64,000 bases of DNA. It comes from Propioniciclava sp. GTDB lineage: Bacteria > Actinomycetota > Actinomycetes > Propionibacteriales > Propionibacteriaceae. The stretch spans positions 17,022 through 81,021 of the forward strand of contig NZ_JARKOT010000139.1 of NCBI RefSeq assembly GCF_029977985.1. The letters are read 5' to 3'. The notes beneath the pieces are model-generated. The model was not told the DNA's origin, made no database searches, and worked only from the letters and a program-made list of their open reading frames with translations. A program made the translations under genes and the position numbers. This document shows positions 51,978 to 61,311 of this stretch, one piece after another (position 1 is the stretch's first letter; every line of letters begins with the position of its first letter).

Positions 51978-53663
51978 CTAGAACAGCCCCACCACCCGGC
52001 CGTCGGGCGCGAGGTCCATGTGCGTGGCGGCGGGGTTGGCGCCCAGTCCCGGCATGGTCTGCATGGTGCCGGCGAGGGCGTAGACGTAGCCTGCCCCCGC
52101 GGCCAGTCGCACCTCGCGGATCGGCAACACCCAGCCGCCGGGGGCGCCCAGCGCCTTGGGGTCGGCGGTGGTCGAGAGGTGCGTCTTCGCAACCAGCACC
52201 GGCAGACCCCCGAACCCGAGCTCTTCCGCACGCGCCAGCTGCCGCGCGGCCTCCGGCGCGATCTCGATGCCGTCGGCGCCGTACACCTTGGTGGCCAGCG
52301 CGGTCAGCTTGGCCCGGATCCCCGCTTCCAGCGGGTAGGTGAAGCGCAGGTCGGTGCCGTCCCCGCACGCCGCCAGCACCGCCTCTGCGAGCGCTGTCGC
52401 ACCGGCTCCCCCCTCAGCCACGAAGGTGCCGACCGCGCACCGGACGCCGCGGGCGGCGGCGTACTCCTCGATCACGCGGTGCTCGCTTCCGTGATCGCCG
52501 GGGAAGGCGTTGATCGCCACGACGGCCGGCACCCCGGCGCCCCGCACCACGTCGAGGTGGTGGCCCAGGTTGGCCAGGCCGGCACGCACCTCCTCAGGGT
52601 TCTCCGCCAGCATCGCCTCGGGCAGCGGCTTGCCCGCGACGATCCGGTGTTTGCCGGAGTGCAGCTTGAGGGCACGCACGGTGACCACGACCACGGCGGC
52701 GTCCGGGACGAACCCCGACGTGCGGCACTTGACGTTGACGAAGCGCTCGAAGCCGAGATCGGCGCCGAAGCCGGCCTCGGTCACGACCACATCCGACCGC
52801 GACAGCCCGACGTGGTCGGCCACGATCGAGTTGTTGCCCGTCGCGATGTTGCCGAAGGGTCCGCCGTGCACCAGCGCCGGCTGGCCCTCGAGCGTCTGGA
52901 GCAGGTTCGGCCGGATCGCATCGCGCAGCAGCACGCCCATCGCGCCGCCGGCCGCCAGGTCGTCCGCCGTCAGGGGGCGTCCGTCGCGGGTGAACCCGAT
53001 GACGACCCGGCCGAGGCGGGCGCGCAGGTCCTCCAGCGAGGTCGCCAGCGACAGGATCGTCATCACCTCCGAACTGGCCGTGATGTCGAACCGCGACTGC
53101 CGCGGCACTCCGTCGAGCCGCCCGCCCAGTCCGATCACGATGTTCCGCAGCGCCCGGTCGTTCATGTCGAGCACGCGGCCCCACGCGATCGAGTGCGGGT
53201 CGACGCCGAGCACATTCCCCTGCTGCAGGTGGTTGTCGACGAGCGCCGCCAGCAAATTGTGGGCCGACGTCACCGCGTGGAAGTCACCCGTCAGGTGCAG
53301 GTTCATCGTCTCCATCGGCAGCACCTGGCTGTACCCTGCCCCCGCAGCGCCACCCTTGATGCCGAACACCGGCCCCAGCGAGGGCTGCCGCAACGCCACC
53401 GAGGCGTTGAGCCCGAGGCGTCCGAGCCCTTGGGTCAGGCCGATCGCGGTGGCGGTCTTCCCTTCGCCCAACGGCGTCGGAGTGATCGCCGTGACCACCA
53501 CGTACTTGCCGCTCGGACGCCGGGCCCCCAGAGCCTCCAGCTCCACCTTGGCGGCGTGGCGGCCGTAGGGTTCGAGGTCTGAGTCGGTCAGGCCGAGTCG
53601 TTCACCGATCTCGGGCAGGGGCCGCGGCGTTGCGGACTGGGCGATCTCAAGGTCGGACGGCAC
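51978..53663 (-). CDS. fhs: Formate--tetrahydrofolate ligase
   Basis: A 561-residue enzyme that makes 10-formyl-THF from formate, THF and ATP. ATP binding is at TPTPLGEGKTATAIGLTQGLGRLG. Further blocks are RQPSLGPVFGIKGGAAGAGYSQVLPMETMNLHLTGDFHAVTSAHNLLAALVDNH and FVNVKCRTSGFVPDAAVVVVTVRALKLH. The length is normal. The GTG start has TACAAA six bases upstream, another possible leaderless arrangement but with a poorer hexamer. It lies between map and the alpha operon. Confidence 0.95.
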   Translation of the reverse strand: MPSDLEIAQSATPRPLPEIGERLGLTDSDLEPYGRHAAKVELEALGARRPSGKYVVVTAITPTPLGEGKTATAIGLTQGLGRLGLNASVALRQPSLGPVFGIKGGAAGAGYSQVLPMETMNLHLTGDFHAVTSAHNLLAALVDNHLQQGNVLGVDPHSIAWGRVLDMNDRALRNIVIGLGGRLDGVPRQSRFDITASSEVMTILSLATSLEDLRARLGRVVIGFTRDGRPLTADDLAAGGAMGVLLRDAIRPNLLQTLEGQPALVHGGPFGNIATGNNSIVADHVGLSRSDVVVTEAGFGADLGFERFVNVKCRTSGFVPDAAVVVVTVRALKLHSGKHRIVAGKPLPEAMLAENPEEVRAGLANLGHHLDVVRGAGVPAVVAINAFPGDHGSEHRVIEEYAAARGVRCAVGTFVAEGGAGATALAEAVLAACGDGTDLRFTYPLEAGIRAKLTALATKVYGADGIEIAPEAARQLARAEELGFGGLPVLVAKTHLSTTADPKALGAPGGWVLPIREVRLAAGAGYVYALAGTMQTMPGLGANPAATHMDLAPDGRVVGLF

Positions 53664-53761
53664 CCTTCGTTTGTAGCAGCCCCGCTCGGGTCGCCACGCC
53701 GGTTCGGCCGCCGCGGTCGTCGTTCAGTGTCAACTCGGACGCCGCCGGCGCCGGCTCGGCG

Positions 53762-54604
53762 TCAGTCGGCCAGCGGACCGAAGGGGAGGCCGCGGGCGAC
53801 GAGCTCCGACTCACCGCCGTCGAGGGCCGTGAGCACCCACAGACCCTTCGGGGTGACCGTGATCGTGTGTTCCCAGTGCGCGGCACGGGAACCGTCGGAA
53901 CTGGCCACGGTCCACTCGTCGTCCAGGACGACGCCCTCGGATGAACCCCGCGTCACCATCGGCTCGATGGCCAGCGCCATGCCCTCCACGATCCGCGGCC
54001 CCTTGCCGGCGCGGCCCTCGTTGGGGACGTCGGGCGGCTGGTGCATGGCCGAACCGATGCCGTGACCGCTGTACTCGCGCAGCAGCCCGTAGTTCTCGGG
54101 GTGCGCCCGGACGCTCGCCTCGACCGCGGCGCTGATGTCGCCGATGCGGCCGCCGAGGCGGGCCGCCCCGATGCCGGCCCACAGGGACTCACGCGTGACC
54201 TCCGACAAGCGGGCGTCGGCCGCCGCCAAGTCACCTACCCCGAACGTGACCGCGCCGTCGCCGTGCCATCCGTCGACGATGGCGCCGAAGTCGACGCTCA
54301 CGAGATCGCCGTGAGCGAGCACGCGGCCGCCGGGGATGCCGTGGACGATCTCCTCGTTGACCGAGATGCAGGTGACGGCCGGGTAGGGCGGGTACCCCCA
54401 GCCGGCGCCGTAGCCGAGGAAGGACGACTGCGCTCCGCGGCGGGCGAGGACGTCGCGGGCCAACTCGTCGAGGTCGCGTGTGGTGACACCCGGCGCGGCC
54501 GCGTCCGTGAGCGCGCGATGGACTTCGGCGACCACCTGCCCCGCCCGGCGCATGAGACGCAACTGGTCGGGGGTCTTGATCTCGATGCCGCGGCGTCCGA
54601 TCAC
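53762..54604 (-). CDS. map: Type I methionine aminopeptidase
   Basis: A 280-residue metalloprotease that removes N-terminal Met. The five metal ligands appear in order: two Asp in VSVDFGAIVDGWHGDGAVTF, His in YSGHGIG, Glu in AIEPMVT and Glu in AHWEHTITVT. It begins MIGRRGIEIKTPDQLRLMRRAG. The GTG start overlaps the adk stop (GTGA), continuing the secY-adk-map order. Confidence 0.95.
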   Translation of the reverse strand: MIGRRGIEIKTPDQLRLMRRAGQVVAEVHRALTDAAAPGVTTRDLDELARDVLARRGAQSSFLGYGAGWGYPPYPAVTCISVNEEIVHGIPGGRVLAHGDLVSVDFGAIVDGWHGDGAVTFGVGDLAAADARLSEVTRESLWAGIGAARLGGRIGDISAAVEASVRAHPENYGLLREYSGHGIGSAMHQPPDVPNEGRAGKGPRIVEGMALAIEPMVTRGSSEGVVLDDEWTVASSDGSRAAHWEHTITVTPKGLWVLTALDGGESELVARGLPFGPLAD

Positions 54605-55167
54605 AGCGCGTCGAGGCCGGACGTGATCCGGTCGCGCACCGCGTCGACGGTGCCCACGGCGTCCACGTCGACGACGAGGCCGCGCTCGCGGTAGACGGCG
54701 ACCACGTCGGCCGTCTCGGCATGGTAGACTTCGATGCGATGACGGATGGACTCCTCGTTGTCGTCGGCCCGGCCCTCCAGCTCCGCACGCTTGAGCATGC
54801 GGGCCACGAGAGCATCCGGGTCTGCGTTCAGCGCGATGACGCCGTCGAGCTTGGTCTTCGTCTCGTCCATCATGATGTCGAGCGCCTCGACCTGGCCGAG
54901 GGTGCGCGGGTATCCGTCGAGCAGCCAGCCCTTCCAGCAGTCGGGCTCGGCGATCCGGGAGAAGATCAGCGAGGTCGTCAGCACGTCGGGCACGAAGTCG
55001 CCGCGGCCGATGATCTCGACCACTCGGTCACCCAGCGGCGTGTGCCGCTTGATGTTGTCACGGAAGATGTCGCCGCTCGAGATCGCCGGGACGCCGTAGC
55101 GCTGGGCAACCGCCGTGGCCTGCGTCCCCTTGCCCGCCCCTGGCGGGCCCATGATCAACAGCCTCAT
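54601..55167 (-). CDS. adk: Adenylate kinase
   Basis: A 188-residue kinase of the short type. P-loop GPPGAGKGTQ, AMP site ISSGDIFRDNI, GWLLDGYPRT, and a very short LID (AELEGRADDNEESIRHRIEVYH) without zinc cysteines. It overlaps secY by an ATGA and map by a GTGA. Confidence 0.95.
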   Translation of the reverse strand: MRLLIMGPPGAGKGTQATAVAQRYGVPAISSGDIFRDNIKRHTPLGDRVVEIIGRGDFVPDVLTTSLIFSRIAEPDCWKGWLLDGYPRTLGQVEALDIMMDETKTKLDGVIALNADPDALVARMLKRAELEGRADDNEESIRHRIEVYHAETADVVAVYRERGLVVDVDAVGTVDAVRDRITSGLDAL

Positions 55168-56504
55168 CGCAGGAACCCTTCGTAGTTGCGTTGCTGGAGC
55201 TGACTCTGGATCTGCTTAACGGTATCCAATCCGACGCCCACGATGATGAGAATCGACGTACCGCCGAAGGGGAACTTGCCGGAGGTGCCCAGCGCGAAGA
55301 ACGCGAGGGCCGGGATCATGGCGATGAGCGCGAGGTAGAGCGAACCGGGGGCGGTGAGGCGGCTCAGCACGTGGCTCAGGTACTTCTCGGTCGGCTTCCC
55401 GGCACGGATGCCGGGGATGAAGCCGCCGTACTTCTTCATGTTGTCGGCCACTTCTTCGGGGTTGAAGGTGATGGCGACGTAGAAGTAGGCGAACGCGATG
55501 ATCAGGATGAACTCGATCACGTTGTACCAGAGGCTCTGGCCGGGCAGCATGTTCGCCCCGATCCACGCGGACATCGGGGACTGGGGGAAGAACTGGCTCA
55601 GCATGATCGGCAGATACAGGATCGAGCTCGCGAAGATGACGGGGATGACGCCCGCCTGGTTGACCTTCATCGGGATGTAGGTCGTGCTGCCACCGACGAG
55701 GCGACGGCCGACCATCCGCTTCGCGTACTGCACCGGGATGCGGCGCTGTGCCTGCTCGACGAAGATGACGCCGAGCATGACGACCAGGCCGATGGCCAGC
55801 ACGGCCAAGAACGCCATCCAGCCGGCTGAGTTCGGCAGCGTGACGCCGTTGACGTCCTGGGTGCCGCGGCTCAGCGCGATGCCCCACATCTGGGCCGGGA
55901 AGGCGGCGGCGATCTGGGTGAAGATCATGACCGACATGCCGTTGCCCACGCCGCGCTCAGTGATCAGCTCGCCCAGCCACATGACGATGCCTGTGCCCGC
56001 CGTCATGGTGAGGATCATCACGATCATCGGGAAGAGCGACGTGTCGTAGATGACGGGCAGGGTGCAGCCCTGGAACAGCTGGCCGGTGACGGCCATGGTC
56101 ACGAAGGCTGTCGACTGCATGACTGCGAGCACGATCGTCAGGTAGCGCGTGTACTGCGTGATCTTCTGCTGCCCGGCTCCGCCCTCCTTCTTCAACGCCT
56201 CGAGCCGTGGGATCACGACGGTCAGCAACTGCAGGATGATGGACGCCGTGATGTACGGCATGATCCCGAGCGCGAAGATGGCGAGGTTGAGCAGCGCGCC
56301 GCCGGAGAAGAGGTTGACCATCGAGTAGAGACCCGCGGCATCACCGGTGGTTGCCTGGACTCGACACTGGTCGATGTTCTCCAGGTTCACGTTCGGCGCA
56401 GGGGTGACCGATCCGATACGGGCGACCAGCAGGATGCCGAGCGTGAACAGGATCTTCCGGCGTAGGTCGGGCGTCCTGAGCGCGTTGGCGAAAGCGGAGA
56501 GCAT
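55164..56504 (-). CDS. secY: Protein translocase subunit SecY
   Basis: A 446-residue channel subunit with about ten helices. It begins MLSAFANALRTPDLRRKILFTLGILLVARIG. Other blocks are GIMPYITASIILQLLTVVIPRLEALKKEG, GNGMSVMIFTQI and FIPGIRAGKPTEKYLSHVLSRLT. The start at 56504 has AGAGGAA upstream. Unusually, the gene upstream is not rplO but an SRAP gene; a TAGAGT hexamer at 56555-56560 may mark its own promoter. Confidence 0.96.
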   Translation of the reverse strand: MLSAFANALRTPDLRRKILFTLGILLVARIGSVTPAPNVNLENIDQCRVQATTGDAAGLYSMVNLFSGGALLNLAIFALGIMPYITASIILQLLTVVIPRLEALKKEGGAGQQKITQYTRYLTIVLAVMQSTAFVTMAVTGQLFQGCTLPVIYDTSLFPMIVMILTMTAGTGIVMWLGELITERGVGNGMSVMIFTQIAAAFPAQMWGIALSRGTQDVNGVTLPNSAGWMAFLAVLAIGLVVMLGVIFVEQAQRRIPVQYAKRMVGRRLVGGSTTYIPMKVNQAGVIPVIFASSILYLPIMLSQFFPQSPMSAWIGANMLPGQSLWYNVIEFILIIAFAYFYVAITFNPEEVADNMKKYGGFIPGIRAGKPTEKYLSHVLSRLTAPGSLYLALIAMIPALAFFALGTSGKFPFGGTSILIIVGVGLDTVKQIQSQLQQRNYEGFLR

Positions 56505-56623
56505 CCGGTTCCTCTTTGTGAGTGCCTCGTTGGGCACCTCACCCAACCTTGCAGACTCTACCAATCATCGGTCCCCACCCCCACATCGGTGCCCCGGGGG
56601 TCCGGAAGACGAGCGGGCAACCC

Positions 56624-57343
56624 TCAGCCTGCGGGCACCAGCAGTTCGGGTCCGTTGTTGCGCACCGCGTTGACCGCCGTGCCGACGCGGTACACCGTCA
56701 CGTCGGCGCCGGCGTCCACGCTGAGCAGCACGAGCGCGGCAGCCGCGTCGGTGAGGAGCGGGTCGAGCCAGGCGTCCCAGGCGTCGGGCCGGATCACCAT
56801 GGGCATGCGGTCGTGCAGGTGACCGAGAGCGTCCGTCGCGCTCGTCGTGATGATCGAGCAGGTGGTGAGCCACGGAGCGTCCGGACCGAGGGAGCGGTCG
56901 CGCCAGAACTCGTAGATACCGGCCATGACCATCGGCCCTCCCCCGGCCGGTCGCACGAACCACGGCAGCTTGGCCGGCTTGCCCGAGCCGGACGCCGCCG
57001 GTGCGGTCTCCCACTCGTAGAAGCCGTCGGCGGGGATGAGGCAGCGGCGCGCGGCGAACGCCTTCGCGAACGCGGGCTTGGTCGCAACAGTCTCTGATCG
57101 GGCGTTGATCATGCGTGCGCCACCCGAGGCGTCTTTCGACCACGAGGGCACGAGCCCCCAGCGCGGTGTCACGAGCTTGCGGACGACCGCGTCGGACGCC
57201 TTGTCGATGCGTTCGACGACGGCCGCGACGGGGTCGGTCGGCGCTGCGTTCCACGTGGGCGACGGCGCATCGATGACCTCGTCGATCGCGAAGGTCTCGA
57301 CAATCTCCTCGGTGCTGGCCGAGGCGGCGAAGCGTCCGCACAT
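56624..57343 (-). CDS. SOS response-associated peptidase (SRAP/HMCES-YedK family)
   Basis: A 239-residue SRAP protein, which forms a protective covalent link with abasic sites in single-stranded DNA. Cys2 must be exposed, so the second of two adjacent ATGs (57343) was chosen (MCGRFAAS); AGGAG lies five bases before it. Other conserved parts are RWGLVPSW, MINARSETVATKPAF, RCLIPADGFYEWE and GHLHDRMPMVI. It is last in the trkH-trkA-hypothetical-SRAP group inserted between rplO and secY. Confidence 0.93.
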   Translation of the reverse strand: MCGRFAASASTEEIVETFAIDEVIDAPSPTWNAAPTDPVAAVVERIDKASDAVVRKLVTPRWGLVPSWSKDASGGARMINARSETVATKPAFAKAFAARRCLIPADGFYEWETAPAASGSGKPAKLPWFVRPAGGGPMVMAGIYEFWRDRSLGPDAPWLTTCSIITTSATDALGHLHDRMPMVIRPDAWDAWLDPLLTDAAAALVLLSVDAGADVTVYRVGTAVNAVRNNGPELLVPAG

Positions 57344-57352
57344 CATGACTCC

Positions 57353-57859
57353 TCAGGTGGTGAAGGCGTGGACGGCGACCACCACGGAGCCGTCTTCGGC
57401 GGTGACGCGCACGTAGCGCAGGTAAGGGTTCGTGGCGCCCGTGACCTCGGCGCAACGGCGATCGGTGCCGCGGCCCTCCAGCCCGGTGCAGCTGGCCGGG
57501 TTGGTCTCGGTGTACTCGTCGACGGACGCCGCCCACGCGGCCACCTGCCCGCGCGGGACGACGAAGGTCGCCTCGAGCGACCAGTCCTGGAAAGCCGTGT
57601 ACGTGCTCGACTCGACAACGGTGCCCTCCGGCAGGTCCATGCCGCTCACCGCCTCGACGTCGGCCGCCGGCACGTCCGTGCACGACACCCCAAGGCGCAC
57701 CCCGCAACCGTCGTCGTCTGCGGGTGGACCGAACATCGCCCCGTAGAGCCCGACGACCACCGCGCTCATCGCGGCCAGCGTCACGACGAACCACAAGACG
57801 GCGGCGACGACCAGAGCCCGGCCCCAGGCGGGCCATCGCTGTCCGGGGTGCAGGGTCAT
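57353..57859 (-). CDS. Hypothetical membrane-anchored protein
   Basis: A 168-residue protein I do not recognise. One transmembrane helix (about 14-41, ALVVAAVLWFVVTLAAMSAVVVGLYGAMF) is followed by an extracytoplasmic domain with four cysteines (CGVRLGVSC, SCTG, RRCAEV) that could form disulfides. The start overlaps the trkA stop (ATGA), so it is probably translated with the potassium uptake genes. Confidence 0.65.
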   Translation of the reverse strand: MTLHPGQRWPAWGRALVVAAVLWFVVTLAAMSAVVVGLYGAMFGPPADDDGCGVRLGVSCTDVPAADVEAVSGMDLPEGTVVESSTYTAFQDWSLEATFVVPRGQVAAWAASVDEYTETNPASCTGLEGRGTDRRCAEVTGATNPYLRYVRVTAEDGSVVVAVHAFTT

Positions 57860-58539
57860 CTCAGTCGACAGAAGTCTTCGACCACGTCGCGACGGCCCGA
57901 CACAATGAGTTCGTCCCCGGCGAGGGGCACCGTCTCAGGAACCGCATAGATGAACTCCTCCCCGGTGCGCTTCAGCCCGACGACCGTCACGCGGTAGCGC
58001 GTCCGGACGATCGACTCCCGAAGGGGGACGCCGATCGTCACGCGTGGCGCCTGCGTGCGTGCGATCGCGAACCCGTCTTCGAACTCGAAGTAGTCCACCA
58101 TGAAGCCGCTGAGGGCGTGGCCTACGCGCTCCCCTGCCGACCGCTCCGGGTAGACGACGTGGTGGGCCCCGACGCGCGTGAGAATCTCACCATGGGTGCG
58201 CGAGACGGCTTTAGCCCAGATCTCGCCGACGCCGCCCTCGGCGAGGTGGAGGACGGTGATGATGGACGCCTCGACGTCACCGATCGCCACCACGGCCCGC
58301 GCGAAGTCCGCGGCACCGAGCTGGCGCAGCGCCTCGACGTCGGTGGTGTCTGCCTGCACGACGTGGGTGAGTTCCTCGGCGTAGCGCGCGACGAGGGCAG
58401 GGTTCGCGTCGACGCCCAGCACCTCGATGTCGAGGTCGACCAGCGTCTGGGCAGCCGCCGAACCGAAGCGCCCCAGCCCCAGGACGATGATGGCGCCCGG
58501 CCCCACTTTGCGACCGCCGGGAAGCAACCTATCCAACAA
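57856..58539 (-). CDS. trkA: Trk/Ktr potassium uptake regulatory subunit (TrkA, RCK domain)
   Basis: A 227-residue single-RCK protein. The NAD-binding Rossmann part has IIVLGLGRFGSAAAQTLVDLDIEVLGVDANPALV, and TDVEALRQLGAADFARAVVAIG follows. An RCK_C (TrkA-C) domain (about 140-225) ends GDELIVSGRRDVVEDF. The TTG start at 58539 lies 11 bp inside the end of trkH; a second TTG follows directly. It gates the TrkH channel encoded just upstream. Confidence 0.9.
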   Translation of the reverse strand: MLDRLLPGGRKVGPGAIIVLGLGRFGSAAAQTLVDLDIEVLGVDANPALVARYAEELTHVVQADTTDVEALRQLGAADFARAVVAIGDVEASIITVLHLAEGGVGEIWAKAVSRTHGEILTRVGAHHVVYPERSAGERVGHALSGFMVDYFEFEDGFAIARTQAPRVTIGVPLRESIVRTRYRVTVVGLKRTGEEFIYAVPETVPLAGDELIVSGRRDVVEDFCRLR

Positions 58540-59950
58540 GGGGGTCCTCCTCAGGGTAGGCGTAGTGGCGATGTCTCTGCTGCAACGTGAGTGCGGTCAC
58601 GACGCTCAGGACCCCGACTCGTCCAAGGTACATGAGCGCCATCAGGGTGGCCCACGCAGCCGGAGGAAGGGTCGGGGTGAGGTTCATGGAGAGGCCCACG
58701 GTGCCGAATGCCGACACCACTTCGAAGATCGCCTGCGGGAGCGGGGCGCCACTGGTACCGAGGAGCACCAGAACGCCCGCTGCCACGACGACGAGCGCGA
58801 GCACCATGACCGTGAAGGCCTGGCGTTGGGCGGGGACCGAGACCGCTCTCCCGGCAAGCGTCGTCCGCGTCTCGCCGCGCAACTCACCCCAGGCCGCGGC
58901 CAGGAGCACGAACACCGTCGTGATCTTCACACCGCCGGCGGTGCCGGCGGAGCCGCCCCCGATGAACATGAGGAGGTAGTTGACGAAGATCGTCTGGGGA
59001 GTTGCCGCCGCGTAGTCGATGGAGTTGAAACCCGCGGTCCTGGGGAAGACCGCGCCGCCGAGCGCGCCGAGCAGCCGGCCGGTCACGTCGGTCCGACCGA
59101 GGGTCCCGGGGTTGGTCCATTCCCACGCGACGAACGTCGCGTAACCGAGGGCCAGAAGGAGGAGCGTGCCTGTCACGGTGAGTCGCGCGTGGACGCTGAG
59201 GCGACGACGCGGCGTCTCGGCCCCACGCAGCAACTCGGAGACCGATGCCGTCGTGACGGTGCGGCCGGCCGCCGAGCCGCGAACACGGCGTCCCCCCCGG
59301 GGGAAGAGCTCGATGTAGATGGGGAACCCGAGGCCACCGAGCACGACGGCTGCACAGATCGGGATCATGATCCACGGATCAGCGTTGAAACCGATCAGAT
59401 TGGTCGAATAGAGGCTGAACCCGGCGTTGTTGAACGCCGACACCGCGTGGAACAGCCCTTGCCACGCCGCCTCGCCCCACGATCCGGTGTACATACGGAA
59501 GCGGACCACCAACCAGGTGGCCACGCACGCTTCCGCGACCAGCATGGTCGCGAGAATGCGGAGGGGGAGGCCGCGGAGGTCGCCGAACGAGCGTGCCTTC
59601 GTCTCACCGATCGCCATGAGCGACTGCGACAGCGTGGCTCGTCCCCCGACGAGCTGCACCATGATGAGCGTCGACAGGGTCATGATGCCGAAGCCGCCCA
59701 CCTGAATCAGCAGCAGGATTACTGCCTGACCGAAGAAACTCCAGTGGGTCGGAGTGTCCACGATCGCGAGGCCGGTGATGCACAGCGCAGACATCGAGGT
59801 GAAGGACGCCTCCCACCACCCTGTGGTGCGCCCCGGCTGGGTCGAGATGGGCAACATCAGCAGCCCCGTCCCCACGAGCCAGCCGGCCGCGTACGCCGTC
59901 GGCGCGACCCGCACCGGGTGCCAGCCCCACCGGACGAATCGACGCATCAC
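58529..59950 (-). CDS. trkH: Trk/Ktr potassium channel subunit (TrkH family)
   Basis: A 473-residue membrane protein with four pore repeats: FTSMSALCITGLAIVD, FHAVSAFNNAGFSLY, FPRTAGFNSIDYAA and FEVVSAFGTVGLSMNL. Each carries the selectivity-filter glycine. FIGGGSAGTAGGVKITT is the usual intramembrane loop. The GTG at 59950 was chosen over the ATG three bases later because TAGGGT lies exactly six bases before it. First gene of the inserted potassium cassette. Confidence 0.93.
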   Translation of the reverse strand: MMRRFVRWGWHPVRVAPTAYAAGWLVGTGLLMLPISTQPGRTTGWWEASFTSMSALCITGLAIVDTPTHWSFFGQAVILLLIQVGGFGIMTLSTLIMVQLVGGRATLSQSLMAIGETKARSFGDLRGLPLRILATMLVAEACVATWLVVRFRMYTGSWGEAAWQGLFHAVSAFNNAGFSLYSTNLIGFNADPWIMIPICAAVVLGGLGFPIYIELFPRGGRRVRGSAAGRTVTTASVSELLRGAETPRRRLSVHARLTVTGTLLLLALGYATFVAWEWTNPGTLGRTDVTGRLLGALGGAVFPRTAGFNSIDYAAATPQTIFVNYLLMFIGGGSAGTAGGVKITTVFVLLAAAWGELRGETRTTLAGRAVSVPAQRQAFTVMVLALVVVAAGVLVLLGTSGAPLPQAIFEVVSAFGTVGLSMNLTPTLPPAAWATLMALMYLGRVGVLSVVTALTLQQRHRHYAYPEEDPLVG

Positions 59951-59956
59951 CCGGAC

Positions 59957-59962
59957 ACCCTA
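59957..59962 (-). promoter_or_regulatory. Candidate -10 element (TAGGGT) of a leaderless trkH promoter
   Basis: Minus-strand TAGGGT, six bases (GTCCGG), then the GTG at 59950. Together with the hairpin at 59994-60024 it suggests that the trk genes are transcribed separately from the ribosomal genes. Confidence 0.45.
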
Positions 59963-59993
59963 GCCCGAGACGACCGTGCGGCCGACACGCGCA

Positions 59994-60024
59994 GCGGCGG
60001 GCACCCCGTTCGGGTACCCGCCGC
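59994..60024 (-). terminator. Hairpin after rplO
   Basis: A 13-bp stem with one mismatch (59994-60006 with 60012-60024) and a five-base loop lies 22 bp after the rplO stop. No T-run follows. It marks the probable end of the spc operon transcript. Confidence 0.6.
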
Positions 60025-60045
60025 CTCGTGTTCAGCAGGGAGAGC

Positions 60046-60489
60046 TCAGACCTGGGTGGCGGTGCCGCCCGCGGCCTCGATCTTCTCCTTCGCGGAGCTG
60101 GTGAACGCGTTGACCTGGACGTCGAGCTTCACGCTCACGTCGCCCGAGCCGAGCACCTTCACGAGCTTGCCCTTGCGGACTGCGCCGACCTCGACCAGAT
60201 CGGCCACGGTCACCGTGCCGCCCTCGGGGAAGAGCTCAGCGAGCTTGCCCACGTTGACGACCTGGTACTCGACGCGGAACGGGTTCTGGAACCCCCGCAG
60301 CTTCGGCAGCCGCATGTGCATCGGCATCTGGCCGCCCTCGAACGCCGGGGAGACGTTCTTGCGCGCGCCGGTGCCCTTGGTGCCACGACCGGCGGTCTTG
60401 CCGCCCTTGCCGCCCTCACCGCGGCCGACCCGCTTGGCCGCGCTCTTGGCCCCAGGGGCCGGGCGCAGGTGGTGTGCCTTCAGCGCCAT
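60046..60489 (-). CDS. rplO: 50S ribosomal protein L15
   Basis: A 147-residue protein beginning [43 protein letters not shown], with [18 protein letters not shown] and the C-terminal [17 protein letters not shown]. The ATG at 60489 follows rpmD by one base; a three-residue upstream extension is rejected. Last gene of the spc block before the trk insertion. Confidence 0.96.
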   Translation of the reverse strand: MALKAHHLRPAPGAKSAAKRVGRGEGGKGGKTAGRGTKGTGARKNVSPAFEGGQMPMHMRLPKLRGFQNPFRVEYQVVNVGKLAELFPEGGTVTVADLVEVGAVRKGKLVKVLGSGDVSVKLDVQVNAFTSSAKEKIEAAGGTATQV

Positions 60490-60490
60490 G

Positions 60491-60673
60491 TCAGTCAACC
60501 TCCTCGACGGAGACGAGGTGGATCACGGTGTTGACCATGCCGCGGTACTGCGGGAGGTCTTCCTTCTCCACAACGTCACCGATCTTCTTCAGCCCGAGCG
60601 TGCGCAACGTCTCGGCCTGGTTCCTCTTCACGCGGTTCGCGCTCTTGATCTGGGTCACCCGTAGCGTGGCCAT
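60491..60673 (-). CDS. rpmD: 50S ribosomal protein L30
   Basis: A 60-residue protein: [60 protein letters not shown] in outline. The ATG overlaps the rpsE stop by one base (TGATG). Confidence 0.96.
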   Translation of the reverse strand: MATLRVTQIKSANRVKRNQAETLRTLGLKKIGDVVEKEDLPQYRGMVNTVIHLVSVEEVD

Positions 60674-61290
60674 CAGGCAGCTCCCTCCTTGCGCGCCCGC
60701 AGCAGGGCGGCCGGGGTGACGTCCTCGACGGGCAGGCCGCGGCGACGCGCCACCTGCTCGGGCTCCTCCAACTGCTGGAGCGCGGCCACGGTGGCGTGCA
60801 CCACGTTGATCGCGTTCGCGCTGCCGAGGGACTTCGCGAGCACGTCGGAGATACCGGCGCACTCAAGGACGGCGCGAGCCGAACCGCCGGCGATCACGCC
60901 GGTACCCGGCGAGGCCGGGCGGAGCAGCACGACGCCAGCCGCCTTCTCACCCTGGACGGGGTGCGGGATGGTGCCCTGGATGCGGGGGACGCGGAAGAAG
61001 CTCTTCTTCGCCTCCTCGACACCCTTGGCGATCGCCGCGGGCACCTCCTTGGCCTTGCCGTAGCCGACGCCCACGGTGCCGTCACCGTCGCCCACCACGA
61101 CGAGCGCGGTGAAGCTGAACCGACGGCCACCCTGCACGACCTTCGCGACGCGGTTGATCGCCACGACGCGCTCCAGGTACTGGCTCTTCTCCTGCTGGGC
61201 GTCGCCCCGGCCACGACGATCTTCGCGTCCGCGACGCTCGCCACCGCCAGCGCGCCCCGCGCGCTGGTTCGAGGCGTTTTCGTTCGCCAT
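60673..61290 (-). CDS. rpsE: 30S ribosomal protein S5
   Basis: A 205-residue protein. A basic N-terminal tail ([50 protein letters not shown]) precedes the S5 fold with [23 protein letters not shown] and [25 protein letters not shown]. It lies between rplR and rpmD. Confidence 0.96.
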   Translation of the reverse strand: MANENASNQRAGRAGGGERRGREDRRGRGDAQQEKSQYLERVVAINRVAKVVQGGRRFSFTALVVVGDGDGTVGVGYGKAKEVPAAIAKGVEEAKKSFFRVPRIQGTIPHPVQGEKAAGVVLLRPASPGTGVIAGGSARAVLECAGISDVLAKSLGSANAINVVHATVAALQQLEEPEQVARRRGLPVEDVTPAALLRARKEGAA

Positions 61291-61311
61291 GAGATTTCCT
61301 TTCCGCTTCGA

